Shown: positions 19,941 to 30,330, counted from the first letter of the stretch. The stretch: 64,000 nucleotides of DNA from an uncultured Methylococcaceae bacterium (GCA_903945375.1 CAJAVP010000086.1:1-64000); one strand, 5' to 3'. Notes: generated by a model from the sequence alone, not told the origin. Numbers and translations are program-made.

Positions 19941-21038
19941 ATGATTCCAATGGTAAATCTAAAAGCACAATACGCTGAAATAAAAGAAGAAATTGAGTTT
20001 GGCTTGGCACAAACGATCGATAACTGCACATTCATTTTAGGCCCCAATGTGCAGGCGTTTGAACAAGAAACCGCCGCTTATTTAGGGGTTAAACATGCTA
20101 TCGGCGTAGCATCAGGTACCGATGCGCTCCACTTGGCTTTGCTGGCGGAAGGTATTGGCGAAGGTGATGAGGTGATTACCACCGCTTTTACCTTTATCGC
20201 GACGGCAGAAGCGATTAAATACGTGGGGGCGGTACCTGTTTTTGTCGATATTGACCCTAAGACTTTTAATATTTGTCCGGAGGCGATTACCAAAGCAATT
20301 ACGCCCAAAACTAAAGCGATAATGCCCGTCCATTTATTTGGTCAACCCGCTGATATGGGCAAAATTTCAGCAATTTGTCAGCAGCATCAGTTGAAATTGA
20401 TTGAAGATTGTTGTCAATCATTTGGTGCGCGTATCAATGGTAAACAAACGGGAGCAATCGGTAGCAGTGCGGGTTACAGCTTTTTCCCGAGCAAAAATCT
20501 TGGTGCATTTGGTGATGGTGGCTTGGTGGTAACGGATTGTGATGAGACCGCCGCTATGCTGAGACAATTGCGTAATCATGGCTCAAACGTTCGCTATTAT
20601 CATGATGTTGTAGGGTATAACAGTCGTTTAGATGAAATGCAGGCGGTGATTTTGCGGGCAAAATTAAAACGCATTGATCAATACAACCAAGCGCGTCGGC
20701 GAGTTGCACACCGCTATTCTGCATTAATGGCGGATTTGCCTTTGACAACACCTTATGAAGATGGATTAGGCGAGCATGTTTATCATCAATACACCTTGCT
20801 GTCCGAGCATCGTGAGGATGTTTTGCAGGCTTTGCAAGCAGCGCAAATCGGTTGTGCAGTTTATTATCCCGTACCGTTACATCAGCAAAATGTGTTTAAA
20901 CAAGAATGTGCTGGAGTGCATTTACCGGTGACCGAAGCAGTTGCTGCAACTTGTTTTTCATTACCTATTTGTCCGTTTTTGGCGGATGAGTCTATTGAAA
21001 AAATTGTGGGCGTTATTCGTGACCGCTTACAGGCTTAA
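19941..21038 (+). CDS. DegT/DnrJ/EryC1-type sugar aminotransferase
   Basis: A PLP-dependent aminotransferase acting on nucleotide-linked keto sugars. The 365 residues show the cofactor lysine in FFPSKNLGAFGDGG (K185), IEDCCQ with D156, and ASGTDALHLAL (58-68). It resembles WbpE-type enzymes that make 3-amino sugars. It starts after AAGGA and ends 5 bases before lpxB, so the two share a transcript. That context raises the possibility of a 3-amino sugar for lipid A (a GnnB-like role), but no GnnA-like oxidase is present here, so O-antigen or capsule sugar is equally possible. Confidence 0.88.
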   Translation: MIPMVNLKAQYAEIKEEIEFGLAQTIDNCTFILGPNVQAFEQETAAYLGVKHAIGVASGTDALHLALLAEGIGEGDEVITTAFTFIATAEAIKYVGAVPVFVDIDPKTFNICPEAITKAITPKTKAIMPVHLFGQPADMGKISAICQQHQLKLIEDCCQSFGARINGKQTGAIGSSAGYSFFPSKNLGAFGDGGLVVTDCDETAAMLRQLRNHGSNVRYYHDVVGYNSRLDEMQAVILRAKLKRIDQYNQARRRVAHRYSALMADLPLTTPYEDGLGEHVYHQYTLLSEHREDVLQALQAAQIGCAVYYPVPLHQQNVFKQECAGVHLPVTEAVAATCFSLPICPFLADESIEKIVGVIRDRLQA

Positions 21039-21043
21039 GCGCC

Positions 21044-22189
21044 ATGTCATCCACTAAACCCTTAAAAATTGCTTTTAGTGCGGGCGAATCTTCGGGTGAT
21101 CAACATGCTGCCCATTTATTTCTGGAGATGAAAAAACGCCACGCGGATTTAAGTGCTTGTGGTATGGGCGGTGTAAAAATGGCAGAAGCGGGAATTAGCA
21201 TTCAGTACGATTCGACACAAATTGCCGTGATTGGTGTTATTGAAGTGATTAAGCATTATCCAGAAATTCGCCGTGCTTTAAAAGCAATGCAACGCTTGCT
21301 GCGTGAGCAGCAGCCTGATTTGCTGATTTGCGTTGATTACAAGGAATTCAATTTTAAGCTGGCGCGTTTTGCTAAACGCCTCGGTGTTAAAGTGCTGTTT
21401 TATGTCAGTCCGCAAGTTTGGGCATGGCGAGCTGGGCGGGTTAAGCAATACGGTAAAGTCATTGATAGGATGGCAGTGATTTTTCCTTTTGAAACGGCAT
21501 ATTATGAAGCAGAGAATATCCCCGTGAGCTATGTCGGTCATCCATCGGTCGATAAAGTTCATCCGCAATTGACGAAAATGGTCGCTTTTGTACAGTTTGG
21601 ACTGGACGCTCAGCGCCCTCTGGTGGGGCTGTTGCCAGGTAGTCGAGTTAATGAAATCAAACGTATGTTGCCGGTGATGTTGGCGGCAGCAGAAAAATTG
21701 CAGGTTAATTTGCCAAGCCTTCAGTTTATTTTGCCGCAAGCCAGCTCAATTGATGATGATTTACTCGCCAGTTATTTACACCAATCACCCGTTAAAATCA
21801 CCGTGATTAAAAATCAACCATATGATGTCATGCAATGCTGTGATGTCATTATGACCGCTTCTGGAACGGCAACTTTAGAAATTGCCTTGCTGGGTGTGCC
21901 GATGGTTATTGGCTATAAATTAGCCTGGATAACGTATTGGCTGGGTCGCTGGCTGGTAAAAACCCCCTTCATTGGCTTGCCCAATATTATTGCTGGTCAA
22001 CGTATTGTCAAAGAATTGATACAACGGGAAGCAACCGCTAACAATCTAGCGGAGGAGTTGTTGCGTATTCTGACCGACCCAGCTTACGCGCTGCAAATGC
22101 GTGAAAATCTGGCCGATGTAAAACAAAAACTGGGGCGGGGCGGCGCATCTAAAAAAATGGCAGAGTTAGCATTAGCCATGCTGTACTGA
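21044..22189 (+). CDS. lpxB: Lipid-A-disaccharide synthase
   Basis: A glycosyltransferase that joins UDP-diacylglucosamine and lipid X to make the lipid A disaccharide. The 381 residues begin with the typical IAFSAGESSGDQHA and include YVSPQVWAWRAGR, YVGHPSVD, LLPGSRVNEI and the C-terminal TASGTATLEIAL and LPNIIAG motifs. It starts 5 bases after the aminotransferase gene. The rest of the usual lpx cluster is not in the window. Confidence 0.96.
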   Translation: MSSTKPLKIAFSAGESSGDQHAAHLFLEMKKRHADLSACGMGGVKMAEAGISIQYDSTQIAVIGVIEVIKHYPEIRRALKAMQRLLREQQPDLLICVDYKEFNFKLARFAKRLGVKVLFYVSPQVWAWRAGRVKQYGKVIDRMAVIFPFETAYYEAENIPVSYVGHPSVDKVHPQLTKMVAFVQFGLDAQRPLVGLLPGSRVNEIKRMLPVMLAAAEKLQVNLPSLQFILPQASSIDDDLLASYLHQSPVKITVIKNQPYDVMQCCDVIMTASGTATLEIALLGVPMVIGYKLAWITYWLGRWLVKTPFIGLPNIIAGQRIVKELIQREATANNLAEELLRILTDPAYALQMRENLADVKQKLGRGGASKKMAELALAMLY

Positions 22190-22271
22190 GTCTATGTTAT
22201 GTCCTTGGCTGCATGTAGCCGAAGCGGAGCGACCCGCAGGGCTTCAACTACACACGCTAACGGCAAAGCTT

Positions 22272-23663
22272 TTAAATGCCCAGTTGTTGCTGTGCCAACT
22301 GTATAGCTTTTTTTACCGTTTCTGGCGCAGTGCCACCGATATGATGACGGGCCGCGACTGAGCCTTCTAAGCTTAGGCACGCAAAGACATCTGCGCTGAT
22401 CAAATCTGAAAAATGTTGTAACTCAGTCAAGCTGAGTTCAGACAAATCACGTTGGCTTTCTAAGCCTAAGCGCACCGCTTTACCGACGACTTCATGGGCA
22501 TCACGGAACGCCATACCTTTACGCACTAAATAATCAGCCAAATCGGTAGCCGTCGCAAAGCCGCGTTTGGCGGCCTGATACATCACTTCTTTTTTAGCGG
22601 TGATATGGGGCACCATATCGGCGTAAGCGCGTAGACAATTGATTAAGGTGTCTACGGTATCAAATAACGGTTCTTTGTCTTCTTGATTATCTTTGTTATA
22701 CGCGAGCGGCTGCGCTTTCATTAGCATGAGCAATGCCATTAAATGTCCGGTGACTCGACCGGCTTTGCCGCGAACCAGCTCAGGGACATCAGGATTTTTC
22801 TTTTGCGGCATAATCGATGAACCCGTACAAAACGCATCGGGCATGTCTATAAAATCAAATTGGGCACTTGACCATAAAATCAATTCTTCTGAAAAACGCG
22901 ATAAGTGCATCATGATTAAGCTGGCGACTGCTGTAAATTCGATGGCAAAGTCACGGTCACTAACCGAGTCTAAGGAATTTGCCGTAGGCGCACTAAAGCC
23001 CAGTAGTTCAGCGGTAAGCTCCCGATTAATCGGGTAAGTAGTACCCGCTAATGCCGCTGCACCCAAAGGCAGCATGTTGATACGTTTGTTACAATCTTGT
23101 AAACGGGCTTGATCGCGACTTAACATTTCAAACCATGCCATTAAATGATGACCAAAGGTAATGGGTTGAGCCACTTGTAAATGCGTAAAGCCCGGCATAA
23201 TGGTATCGGCGTGTTGCTCGGCTAAATGCAAAATAGCGGTTTGTAAGCGGGTTATTTGCGCGGCGATTTGTACAACCTCGCTACGCAGATAAAGCCGAAT
23301 ATCCGTAGCCACTTGATCGTTACGCGAGCGACCGGTATGCAGTTTTTTACCGGCGATACCAATTAAATCCGTAAGACGGGCTTCAATATTCATGTGGACA
23401 TCTTCTTGTTGAATCGACCAAGAAAATTCACCTTTGGCAATTTCTGCGCTTATCTGATTAAGCCCATTGATAATGGCATCACGCTCTTCAATGGTTAGGA
23501 TATGAGAAGCGCACAGCATGGTGGCATGGGCAATTGAGCCTTGAATATCGTGTTGCGCCATACGCTGATCGAAATGAACAGAAGCGGTAAATTCTTCAAC
23601 AAAAGCATCGGTTGCCTCTGCAAAGCGGGCACTGGATAGTTTGTCTGTATTAACTGAAGTCAT
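22272..23663 (-). CDS. argH: Argininosuccinate lyase
   Basis: Last step of arginine synthesis, splitting argininosuccinate into arginine and fumarate. The 463 residues carry the superfamily signature [16 protein letters not shown] with its catalytic serine, the [13 protein letters not shown] substrate loop and GFTHLQ. It converges with lpxB across 82 bases, and no partner arg gene is beside it. Confidence 0.97.
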   Translation of the reverse strand: MTSVNTDKLSSARFAEATDAFVEEFTASVHFDQRMAQHDIQGSIAHATMLCASHILTIEERDAIINGLNQISAEIAKGEFSWSIQQEDVHMNIEARLTDLIGIAGKKLHTGRSRNDQVATDIRLYLRSEVVQIAAQITRLQTAILHLAEQHADTIMPGFTHLQVAQPITFGHHLMAWFEMLSRDQARLQDCNKRINMLPLGAAALAGTTYPINRELTAELLGFSAPTANSLDSVSDRDFAIEFTAVASLIMMHLSRFSEELILWSSAQFDFIDMPDAFCTGSSIMPQKKNPDVPELVRGKAGRVTGHLMALLMLMKAQPLAYNKDNQEDKEPLFDTVDTLINCLRAYADMVPHITAKKEVMYQAAKRGFATATDLADYLVRKGMAFRDAHEVVGKAVRLGLESQRDLSELSLTELQHFSDLISADVFACLSLEGSVAARHHIGGTAPETVKKAIQLAQQQLGI

Positions 23664-23962
23664 AGTGTGTTTATGGTAATGGCTAAGGTGGAATGAAGAG
23701 GTTGGTATTGAGAAACGAATACAAAACAGTGCGACTTGGTCAGTCTAGCGTACAAAATTTGGGCTGTAAACTTTGCCGTCAGTTTCACCTGCTCCTTTGG
23801 CTAATTCCTATCATTTACAGCGATTTTAGTCGCTGTTGATAACCTAAAGCTGGAGTGACAGCTTAACTGAGGGCAGTCAAACAGCGCGTGGGATTGAGAA
23901 AATAACTTAAAAAATAATCGAAAAATATGGAATTTTTATATAAGGTTTGACCTCATTTTTAA

Positions 23963-24004
23963 CCTACCGCCTACTACCTACCACCTACAACCTACAACCT
24001 ATAA
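23963..24004 (+). repeat. Heptanucleotide tandem repeat, six units
   Basis: Six contiguous 7-bp units, all beginning CCTA: CCTACCG, CCTACTA, CCTACCA, CCTACAA, CCTACAA, CCTATAA. They sit in the 505-base gap between argH and the hybrid kinase, about 165 bases before the kinase start. The rest of that gap is AT-rich, with no gene seen. Variation between units suggests drift after expansion. Confidence 0.85.
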
Positions 24005-24168
24005 TGTGAAAAAAAAGAAAGTTAAACATAATGGACGGCAATACATTTGTCATTGAAAACTGCTAAACTATAAGTGAAATTGTGGGAATTAGAATTTATG
24101 ACGCCTATGATTAATCATCATCTTGGCTATTTACTAATAGAGCGTAATTAAATAACTCAAACCTTGCT

Positions 24169-27100
24169 ATGCTCAAACTACTAAAAATAAAATCATCGAC
24201 CTCGACGTTTCCATTACAAGCGAGTGCTTTTGTATTATTGATTGTTTTGTTTTCATCCATCGGCTTTACTTTTCTACTAGGGCATGAAAGCGGGCACACC
24301 GCACTAGAAGTCAATCTTGCCGGACGGCAGCGGATGTTAACCGAACGCATGAGTCTATTAGCATATCAACTGGTTGCAGCTAGAAACTTAGGATTATCTG
24401 AAACCGATTTTAAAAAAGACCTTACCAAAGCCATTACACTTTTTGATGAAACACATAAGGCTTTTAAAGAAGGTTCTGATGGCCAAGATGCCTTCAATCC
24501 TTCGTTAAAAATTAATGCCAATACTCGGGTCGAATGCATTGCTTTACTTCAACAAGTTGACGAAATATGGCACAACTATCGGCGATTATTAGAAAGTCTA
24601 CTGAATAATCCATTGATTAAGCAGATCCCGCCAGAGTTGATTCAACAACTTAAGCAACTGGAAACCCATCAATTAAATTTAGCCAACCGATTTACTGAAA
24701 CAACGCAACAGTACAATGAGGCGCAGTTTCGACACTTAAATCTAATTAGAATAGTTCAATTTTTAGTTGTGTCGGGGTTAGCCTGCCTTAGTTTTTATCT
24801 TTTTAACGTACGCTGGGCTTCCATGCAGAAGTTAAATATCGAACAACAAAATCTGATCAATCTGCTGAACACCTGCATGGATAAGGCCAATGATGTCATT
24901 ATGGTCACCGAGGCCGAGCCTTTTGACCTTCCCGGCCCTCGTATTATTTATGTCAATGAGGCGTTTACCCAAGTTACGGGTTACTCGGCAGAAGAGGCAA
25001 TCGGCAACACGCCGCGCATGTTGCAAGGGGTTAATTCGAGTAAGGAAGTCAGTGAAACAATCCACAAAGCGTTAAGACGTTGGCAAACAGTACGTGCTGA
25101 GGTGCTAAATTATAAGAAAAATGGGGAAGAGTTTTGGGCGGAACTAAATATTACCCCCATTGCGAATGAAAAAGGCTGGTTTACTCATTGGTTATCCGTG
25201 CAACGCGATATTACTGAGCGCAAGCGATTCGAAGAACAAGTGGATCAATTATCTCAGCGCTATAAAAACATCCTCGATAATATCCCTGCGCTGATTGGAT
25301 ATTGGGATAAAAATCAATGTAATGTTTTTAGTAATTTAGCATATACCGATTGGTTTGGTCAGGATTTAACACCGGCAATAGGCTCGCACCTTCGGGAATT
25401 GTTAGGGGATGAAACATACCAATATAATCTCCCTTATATTGAAGGTGTGCTTCGAGGTGAAAAGCAACGTTTTGAGCGTATTTTGCCGTATACCAAAGGC
25501 AATCAAATTAGGCAAACGATTACAGAATATATTCCTGATAAATATCATGGCGAAGTGAATGGGTTTTATGTCATGGTTATAGATATTACGGATTTACGAC
25601 TAGCCGAAGCCAGTAAAATGGCGAATGAAGAAAAATTATCTGCGTTGTTTAATTTGTGTCCATTGGGCATTGCTAGAACGGATATGGCAGGACGTTTTGT
25701 CGAGTTTAACGAGGCGTTTCGTATGATCTCTGGCCATTCTGAGGAACAACTCAAAAACATCGATTATTGGCAACTCACCCCGCCGGGTTACGAGGTTCAG
25801 GAAGCTGAGCAGATCGATAGTTTAAAGCGGACAGGCTATTTTGGCCCTTATGAAAAAGAATATCGGCGTGCAGATGGGCAATTAGTTCCCGTTTTGCTCA
25901 ACGGTTTAAAAGTTACGGGTGAAGATGGGCTTGAGTATATTTGGGCGATTGCTGAAGACATCACAAAACGTAAGCAAGTTGAACTGCAATTATTAAAAGC
26001 CAAACAAGCGGCGGAAGCCTTAGCCGAATCAAAATCTCAGTTCTTAGCGAATATGTCGCATGAAATCCGCACACCGATGAGTGCTATTTTGGGCTTATCT
26101 GAGTTATTACTTAATCAAAATGTTTCTGATCAAGTACGCGATTATTTAAATAAAATCAACGAATCATCAACAAGCTTATTGGGTATTCTCAATGACATTC
26201 TGGACTTTTCTAAATTGGAAGCCGGTAAGTTTAGTATTGAACAGATGCCGTTCAATTTAAATCAATTGATTAACAACTTATACAATTTATTTGCTCATGC
26301 CGCTGAGAAAAAAAATATCCAGTTTAAAATTAAGATACAAGAAGGGACTCCGTGTGAATTATTGGGTGATGAGCTACGAATTCAGCAAGTGTTGTCTAAT
26401 TTATTGAGTAATGCGATTAAATTTACTCAGCAGGGTAGTGTTCAGTTGAGTATTGTGTTGCTGGCTGTTGATGAGGGGCAGGCACGATTGAAATTCAGTG
26501 TCAACGATAGCGGTATCGGTATCAGCGAACAAGATTTGGGCAAGCTGTTTCAAGCGTTTAGTCAGGCTGACAGCTCTAATACTCGCCGATTTGGCGGTAC
26601 GGGCTTAGGGTTGGTGATTAGTCAAAAGTTGTTAAATGTAATGGGTAGTGACTGTCACGTGATCAGCGTTCCTAATCAGGGGTCTTCATTCAGTTTCGAG
26701 TTATCGCTGGAACGCTCTGATACCTCAGTTGCTACGCCATCTTCCAGTCACGACGCTACTCAAGAAGGTTCATTGTCTGCACAATTAACTCATGGTGGTC
26801 GTTCGCTTGCAGGTAGTCGCGTGTTAGTTGTGGAAGATAATCCTATCAATCAACTCGTCGTTAAAGAGTTTCTCGTTTTATCAGGTATTCAGGTCGACAT
26901 TGCCAATCATGGTAAAGAGGCCTTAAATAGGCTGGAATTAAATCAGTACGATGCTATTTTGATGGATGTGCATATGCCAGAAATGGGCGGCGTTGAAGCG
27001 ACGCAACACATTCGTCAACAGTCACAGTATAAACATTTACCGATTATTGCCTTAAGTGCGGGGGTGACACAGGAAGAGCGCACACATATTCTCGAATGTG

Positions 27101-27183
27101 GAATGAATGCTTTTGTCGCCAAACCGATTGTGCCCAACATATTGCTTGCCACGTTGGAAGAATGGATTGGTAGGTATCACTAG
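24169..27183 (+). CDS. Hybrid sensor histidine kinase with PilJ-type sensor and PAS domains
   Basis: A 1004-residue inner-membrane sensor. Membrane segments lie at about 16-37 and 187-207. Between them is a PilJ/NarX-like helical sensor beginning LAGRQRMLTERMS. Then come three PAS domains (about 228-350, 365-470, 485-605), a HisKA domain with phospho-accepting H631 (SHEIRTPMSAIL), an ATPase with NLLSNAIKFT, DSGIGI and GGTGLGLVISQ, and a C-terminal receiver with D933 (LMDVHMPEMGG). Membrane and PAS input together suggest it senses both external and redox or small-molecule signals. No response regulator or output gene is adjacent, so it is an orphan. Confidence 0.92.
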   Translation: MLKLLKIKSSTSTFPLQASAFVLLIVLFSSIGFTFLLGHESGHTALEVNLAGRQRMLTERMSLLAYQLVAARNLGLSETDFKKDLTKAITLFDETHKAFKEGSDGQDAFNPSLKINANTRVECIALLQQVDEIWHNYRRLLESLLNNPLIKQIPPELIQQLKQLETHQLNLANRFTETTQQYNEAQFRHLNLIRIVQFLVVSGLACLSFYLFNVRWASMQKLNIEQQNLINLLNTCMDKANDVIMVTEAEPFDLPGPRIIYVNEAFTQVTGYSAEEAIGNTPRMLQGVNSSKEVSETIHKALRRWQTVRAEVLNYKKNGEEFWAELNITPIANEKGWFTHWLSVQRDITERKRFEEQVDQLSQRYKNILDNIPALIGYWDKNQCNVFSNLAYTDWFGQDLTPAIGSHLRELLGDETYQYNLPYIEGVLRGEKQRFERILPYTKGNQIRQTITEYIPDKYHGEVNGFYVMVIDITDLRLAEASKMANEEKLSALFNLCPLGIARTDMAGRFVEFNEAFRMISGHSEEQLKNIDYWQLTPPGYEVQEAEQIDSLKRTGYFGPYEKEYRRADGQLVPVLLNGLKVTGEDGLEYIWAIAEDITKRKQVELQLLKAKQAAEALAESKSQFLANMSHEIRTPMSAILGLSELLLNQNVSDQVRDYLNKINESSTSLLGILNDILDFSKLEAGKFSIEQMPFNLNQLINNLYNLFAHAAEKKNIQFKIKIQEGTPCELLGDELRIQQVLSNLLSNAIKFTQQGSVQLSIVLLAVDEGQARLKFSVNDSGIGISEQDLGKLFQAFSQADSSNTRRFGGTGLGLVISQKLLNVMGSDCHVISVPNQGSSFSFELSLERSDTSVATPSSSHDATQEGSLSAQLTHGGRSLAGSRVLVVEDNPINQLVVKEFLVLSGIQVDIANHGKEALNRLELNQYDAILMDVHMPEMGGVEATQHIRQQSQYKHLPIIALSAGVTQEERTHILECGMNAFVAKPIVPNILLATLEEWIGRYH

Positions 27184-27806
27184 AGGTCGGTCGGTCTTCA
27201 GATAGCTCTCCTAGAAACCGCTTGCGGAAAGTGTTAAATTTGTCATGGTCTGCGTCACTGCCATTAAGTTAAGGAAAATCGTCTATACAGCAAATAATTA
27301 TGTTGATAAATCCCCTCTAAGCCCTCGTTTTCAAGGGGGCGAATTATTGGCTTTTTCTCTGACATGGTATGAAAACAGTTCCCCCACTTTGAAAAAGAGG
27401 TACTGAGCCTGTCATGAGCAGGTCGAATGAGTGGACTTGCAAAGCTTGCAATATATTGATTTTTAATCTATTAATTTTTATCTTAATGGCCGTGCCGTAG
27501 TTCCCGGGTACGAACCTTAACCACGCATAGCCCGCTTTAGTTTCCTAATGCGATGATTTTCGATGCAGATCATGCTTCTTCACTTTGTTTGCCAATCTTG
27601 CCAATCTCAGTGACAATACCTCTGTTAGCTACGCGTATAGCTGGTGTTGTTCTGTTTTTTTGTCATTTTAATGATACAGATATACCGTGGCTAGTTTTGC
27701 GTTTTGTACCGTTTTAGTTGGTAGCCGTTTTCATTACGCGTTAATGGTTGAGCTTATTCAGCAGGCTAGGATGTCAATTTTAATTCATTTTAAAGAGGTG
27801 TTTCTG
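27184..27806. other. Long gap with imperfect inverted repeat
   Basis: This 623-base gap precedes the carbonic anhydrase. An imperfect inverted repeat (CCTCGTTTTCAAGGGGG at 27323-27339; CCCCCACTTTGAAAAAGAGG at 27381-27400) resembles the C-run/A-run MITE-like elements dispersed in many bacteria. A stretch at 27405-27433 (GAGCCTGTCATGAGCAGG) looks like another degenerate repeat. TTGCCAATC occurs twice near 27590-27610. The frame of the anhydrase is open from 27687, but that part shows no family similarity. Confidence 0.45.
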
Positions 27807-28439
27807 ATGTTTAATCCAGACAAACTGCTTTTAGAAAATAAGGCTTGGTCGCAAAATGTTGTCAGTCGTGATCCTGATTTTTTTGTGAATCTAGCCAAAG
27901 AACAAAATCCTAAGTTTTTATGGATAGGCTGCTCTGATAGTAGAGTGCCAGCGGAAACAGTCGTCAACGCCAAGCCTGGGGAAATTTTTGTTCATCGTAA
28001 TATTGCCAATCAAGTCATCAACACAGATTTTAATTGCTTAAGTGTTTTACAGTATGCCATCCAAGTTTTGCAGGTAAAGCATATTATTGTTTGCGGACAC
28101 TATGGCTGTGGTGGTATTAAAGCGGCTCTCGAGAAACAGCAAACAGGGCTGGTGATTACGAATAAGTGGCTCATGCACATCAAAGATATTTATCGATTAT
28201 ATCAAGATGAATTAAGTATTCTTCCTTCTGACAAAATGCTGAATCGACTCATTGAATTAAACATTATGGAACAGGTATATCGTTTAGCCCATACATCCAT
28301 TGTGCAATCCGCCTGGAAGAGAGGACACAAAACCACCTTACATGGCTGGGTTTATGGTTTAGATGATGGTTTATTGACCGAGCTGATTAAGCTGGATGAG
28401 ACTAGCCCTATCAATAAAATTTATCAATACACAGACTAA
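27807..28439 (+). CDS. can: Beta-class carbonic anhydrase
   Basis: Interconverts CO2 and bicarbonate with an active-site zinc. The 210 residues show the zinc ligands C42 (CSDSRVPAE), H98 and C101 (VCGHYGCGGI) and the D44-R46 dyad, so the active site is complete. The start was placed at the ATG after AGAGG; the frame is open 40 codons further upstream without family similarity. A SulP transporter begins 25 bases after the stop, which suggests paired bicarbonate handling. Confidence 0.94.
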   Translation: MFNPDKLLLENKAWSQNVVSRDPDFFVNLAKEQNPKFLWIGCSDSRVPAETVVNAKPGEIFVHRNIANQVINTDFNCLSVLQYAIQVLQVKHIIVCGHYGCGGIKAALEKQQTGLVITNKWLMHIKDIYRLYQDELSILPSDKMLNRLIELNIMEQVYRLAHTSIVQSAWKRGHKTTLHGWVYGLDDGLLTELIKLDETSPINKIYQYTD

Positions 28440-28464
28440 TTCACGCCATCAAAGGGAGGATAGA

Positions 28465-30012
28465 ATGGATTATTATTTAAAACATCTACGTCAAGACCTG
28501 TCGGCTGGATTGGTGGTGTTCTTGGTGGCTTTACCTTTATGTTTAGGGGTAGCATTAGCTTCTGGCGCACCGCTGTTTTCCGGCATTATTGCCGGTATCG
28601 TTGGGGGCATGGTCGTTGCTTGGGCGAGTGGTTCGCAATTGAGTGTATCAGGGCCGGCGGCTGGATTAACGGTTATTGTCTTTAATGCCATAGAAACGCT
28701 CGGGGGATTCGGCGGTTTTTTATTAAGTTTAGTCATGGCAGGTATTTTGCAACTTGGCCTTGGCTTTTTAAAAGCAGGGGTTATTGGCGCGTTTTTTCCG
28801 GCATCCGTCATTAATGGTATGTTGGCAGCGATAGGTTTAATTTTGTTTATCAAACAAATACCCCATGCTACGGGTTATGATGCCAGCTTTGAAGGTGACG
28901 AAAGTTATATGCGTGAGACCGCTGAAAGCAGTCTATTTGAATTGTACCAAGCCTTAGATGCTATAACTGCGAGTGTTACGCTAGTTAGTATTGTTGCGTT
29001 GTTAATACTCATCGTTTGGGATACTTATCTGGTAAAACGATGGACTTTTTTAGCGATTATTCCTGCCCCCTTGATAGCAGTAATGTGGGGTGTTTTGTAT
29101 AACAACATTGCACTGCAATTTGCTCCTGACTGGGTTATCGAGTCTAAGCATCTGGTTTCTTTGCCAGAATTAAACAGTCCACGCGCATTTTTTGATCAAT
29201 TACAGTTACCTGATTTTAGCTACTTAACAAATTTGAGTGTGTATAGTCTGGCTGTGAGTTTGGCAATTATTGCGAGTATTGAAACGTTATTAAGTATAGA
29301 AGCCGTGGACAAACTGGATCCACATAAACGTATAGCCCCGACTAACCGTGAGCTAAAAGCTCAAGGACTAGGAAATATTATTAGCGGCTTAATGGGCGGG
29401 TTACCGATTACCGCCGTTATTGTACGAAGTTCAGCGAATATCAATGCAGGCGGTCAGACGCGAATGTCGAGTTTTGTACATGGTGTGCTGCTTTTGCTCA
29501 GTATCTTGTTTTGTGCACAGTTTCTAAATACGATCCCTATGGCTTGTTTAGCTGCGATCTTATTGCAAACCGCCTACAAACTAGCAAAACCTAAACTGTT
29601 TTTGGAGTTTTATCGTAAAGGTTGGAATCAGTTTTTACCGTTTGTGATTACTATCGTAGCAATTTTAGTGACTGATTTATTACTCGGTATTGGCATAGGA
29701 ATGGCTTGCGGTTTCTTTTTTGTGTTGAAGGCTAATTTCCATTCCGCGATTACCTTGACTCAGCATGGCTCATTGTTTTTATTACGCTTGCATAAAGATG
29801 TGTCTTTCCTCAATAAAGCGCTACTAAGGAAATATTTACGCGTCGTACCGGATGGCAGTGAGCTGATTATCGATGGTGTTAAAGCGCAGTTTATTGACCA
29901 TGATATTATGGAAACCATTTCTGATTTTCTGTTGGCCGCACCAGAGCGTAACATAGAAGTTGAGCTACATGGCTTAGAATTTAGCCAGCTAATTCCTAGT
30001 TCGCCCCATTAG
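28465..30012 (+). CDS. SulP-family anion transporter, probable bicarbonate carrier
   Basis: An inner-membrane transporter of 515 residues with about 10-12 membrane segments. The N-terminal YLKHLRQDLSAGLVVFLVAL and SVSGPAAGLTVIV are SulP hallmarks, and NINAGGQTRMSSFVHG lies in the later transport core. A short STAS-like C-terminal domain ends the protein. GGGAGG four bases before the ATG at 28465 fixes the start. SulP members carry sulfate, bicarbonate or dicarboxylates. The linked carbonic anhydrase and absence of sulfate genes favour bicarbonate; this is inference. Confidence 0.88.
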   Translation: MDYYLKHLRQDLSAGLVVFLVALPLCLGVALASGAPLFSGIIAGIVGGMVVAWASGSQLSVSGPAAGLTVIVFNAIETLGGFGGFLLSLVMAGILQLGLGFLKAGVIGAFFPASVINGMLAAIGLILFIKQIPHATGYDASFEGDESYMRETAESSLFELYQALDAITASVTLVSIVALLILIVWDTYLVKRWTFLAIIPAPLIAVMWGVLYNNIALQFAPDWVIESKHLVSLPELNSPRAFFDQLQLPDFSYLTNLSVYSLAVSLAIIASIETLLSIEAVDKLDPHKRIAPTNRELKAQGLGNIISGLMGGLPITAVIVRSSANINAGGQTRMSSFVHGVLLLLSILFCAQFLNTIPMACLAAILLQTAYKLAKPKLFLEFYRKGWNQFLPFVITIVAILVTDLLLGIGIGMACGFFFVLKANFHSAITLTQHGSLFLLRLHKDVSFLNKALLRKYLRVVPDGSELIIDGVKAQFIDHDIMETISDFLLAAPERNIEVELHGLEFSQLIPSSPH

Positions 30013-30128
30013 CGTGATTGCGACCAGATCAATCAGTATTAGGCGATGTCTATAGCCTCGTCGGTTGGGTTGAATGCTTTTCGCAATCCGGCATATGATG
30101 CCAAAAAACATTGGGTTGCAAACAGCTC

Positions 30129-30212
30129 GCGTAGGGTGGATAAGCGTTAGCGTCATCCACCAACAACCCTTATATAAGGTGCACATGACGCTAACGCTTA
30201 TGCACCCTACGC
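30129..30212. repeat. Palindromic intergenic repeat, family A, copy 1
   Basis: Two 28-bp arms, beginning GCGTAGGGTGGATAAGCG at 30129 and ending CTTATGCACCCTACGC at 30212, are inverted copies with a single mismatch, around a 28-base centre. A second copy is at 40504-40583. The rest of the 632-base gap (30013-30644) holds a family C copy and the upstream region of manC, with no gene seen. Confidence 0.88.
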
Positions 30213-30330
30213 TGCTACCGGTGTATCCAGATAGCTCGTATCTAGTTGGGTCAGTGGTCGCTTAGTATCATGTGCTATAGTTTTTCTTTTTTCGCGGGAA
30301 AATGCTAGGTTTTTTTAATGCGGTGGCTAA

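Noticed and set aside
23963-24004. Possible CRISPR array
   Set aside because: Units are only 7 bp and contiguous, without spacers, so it is a tandem repeat.
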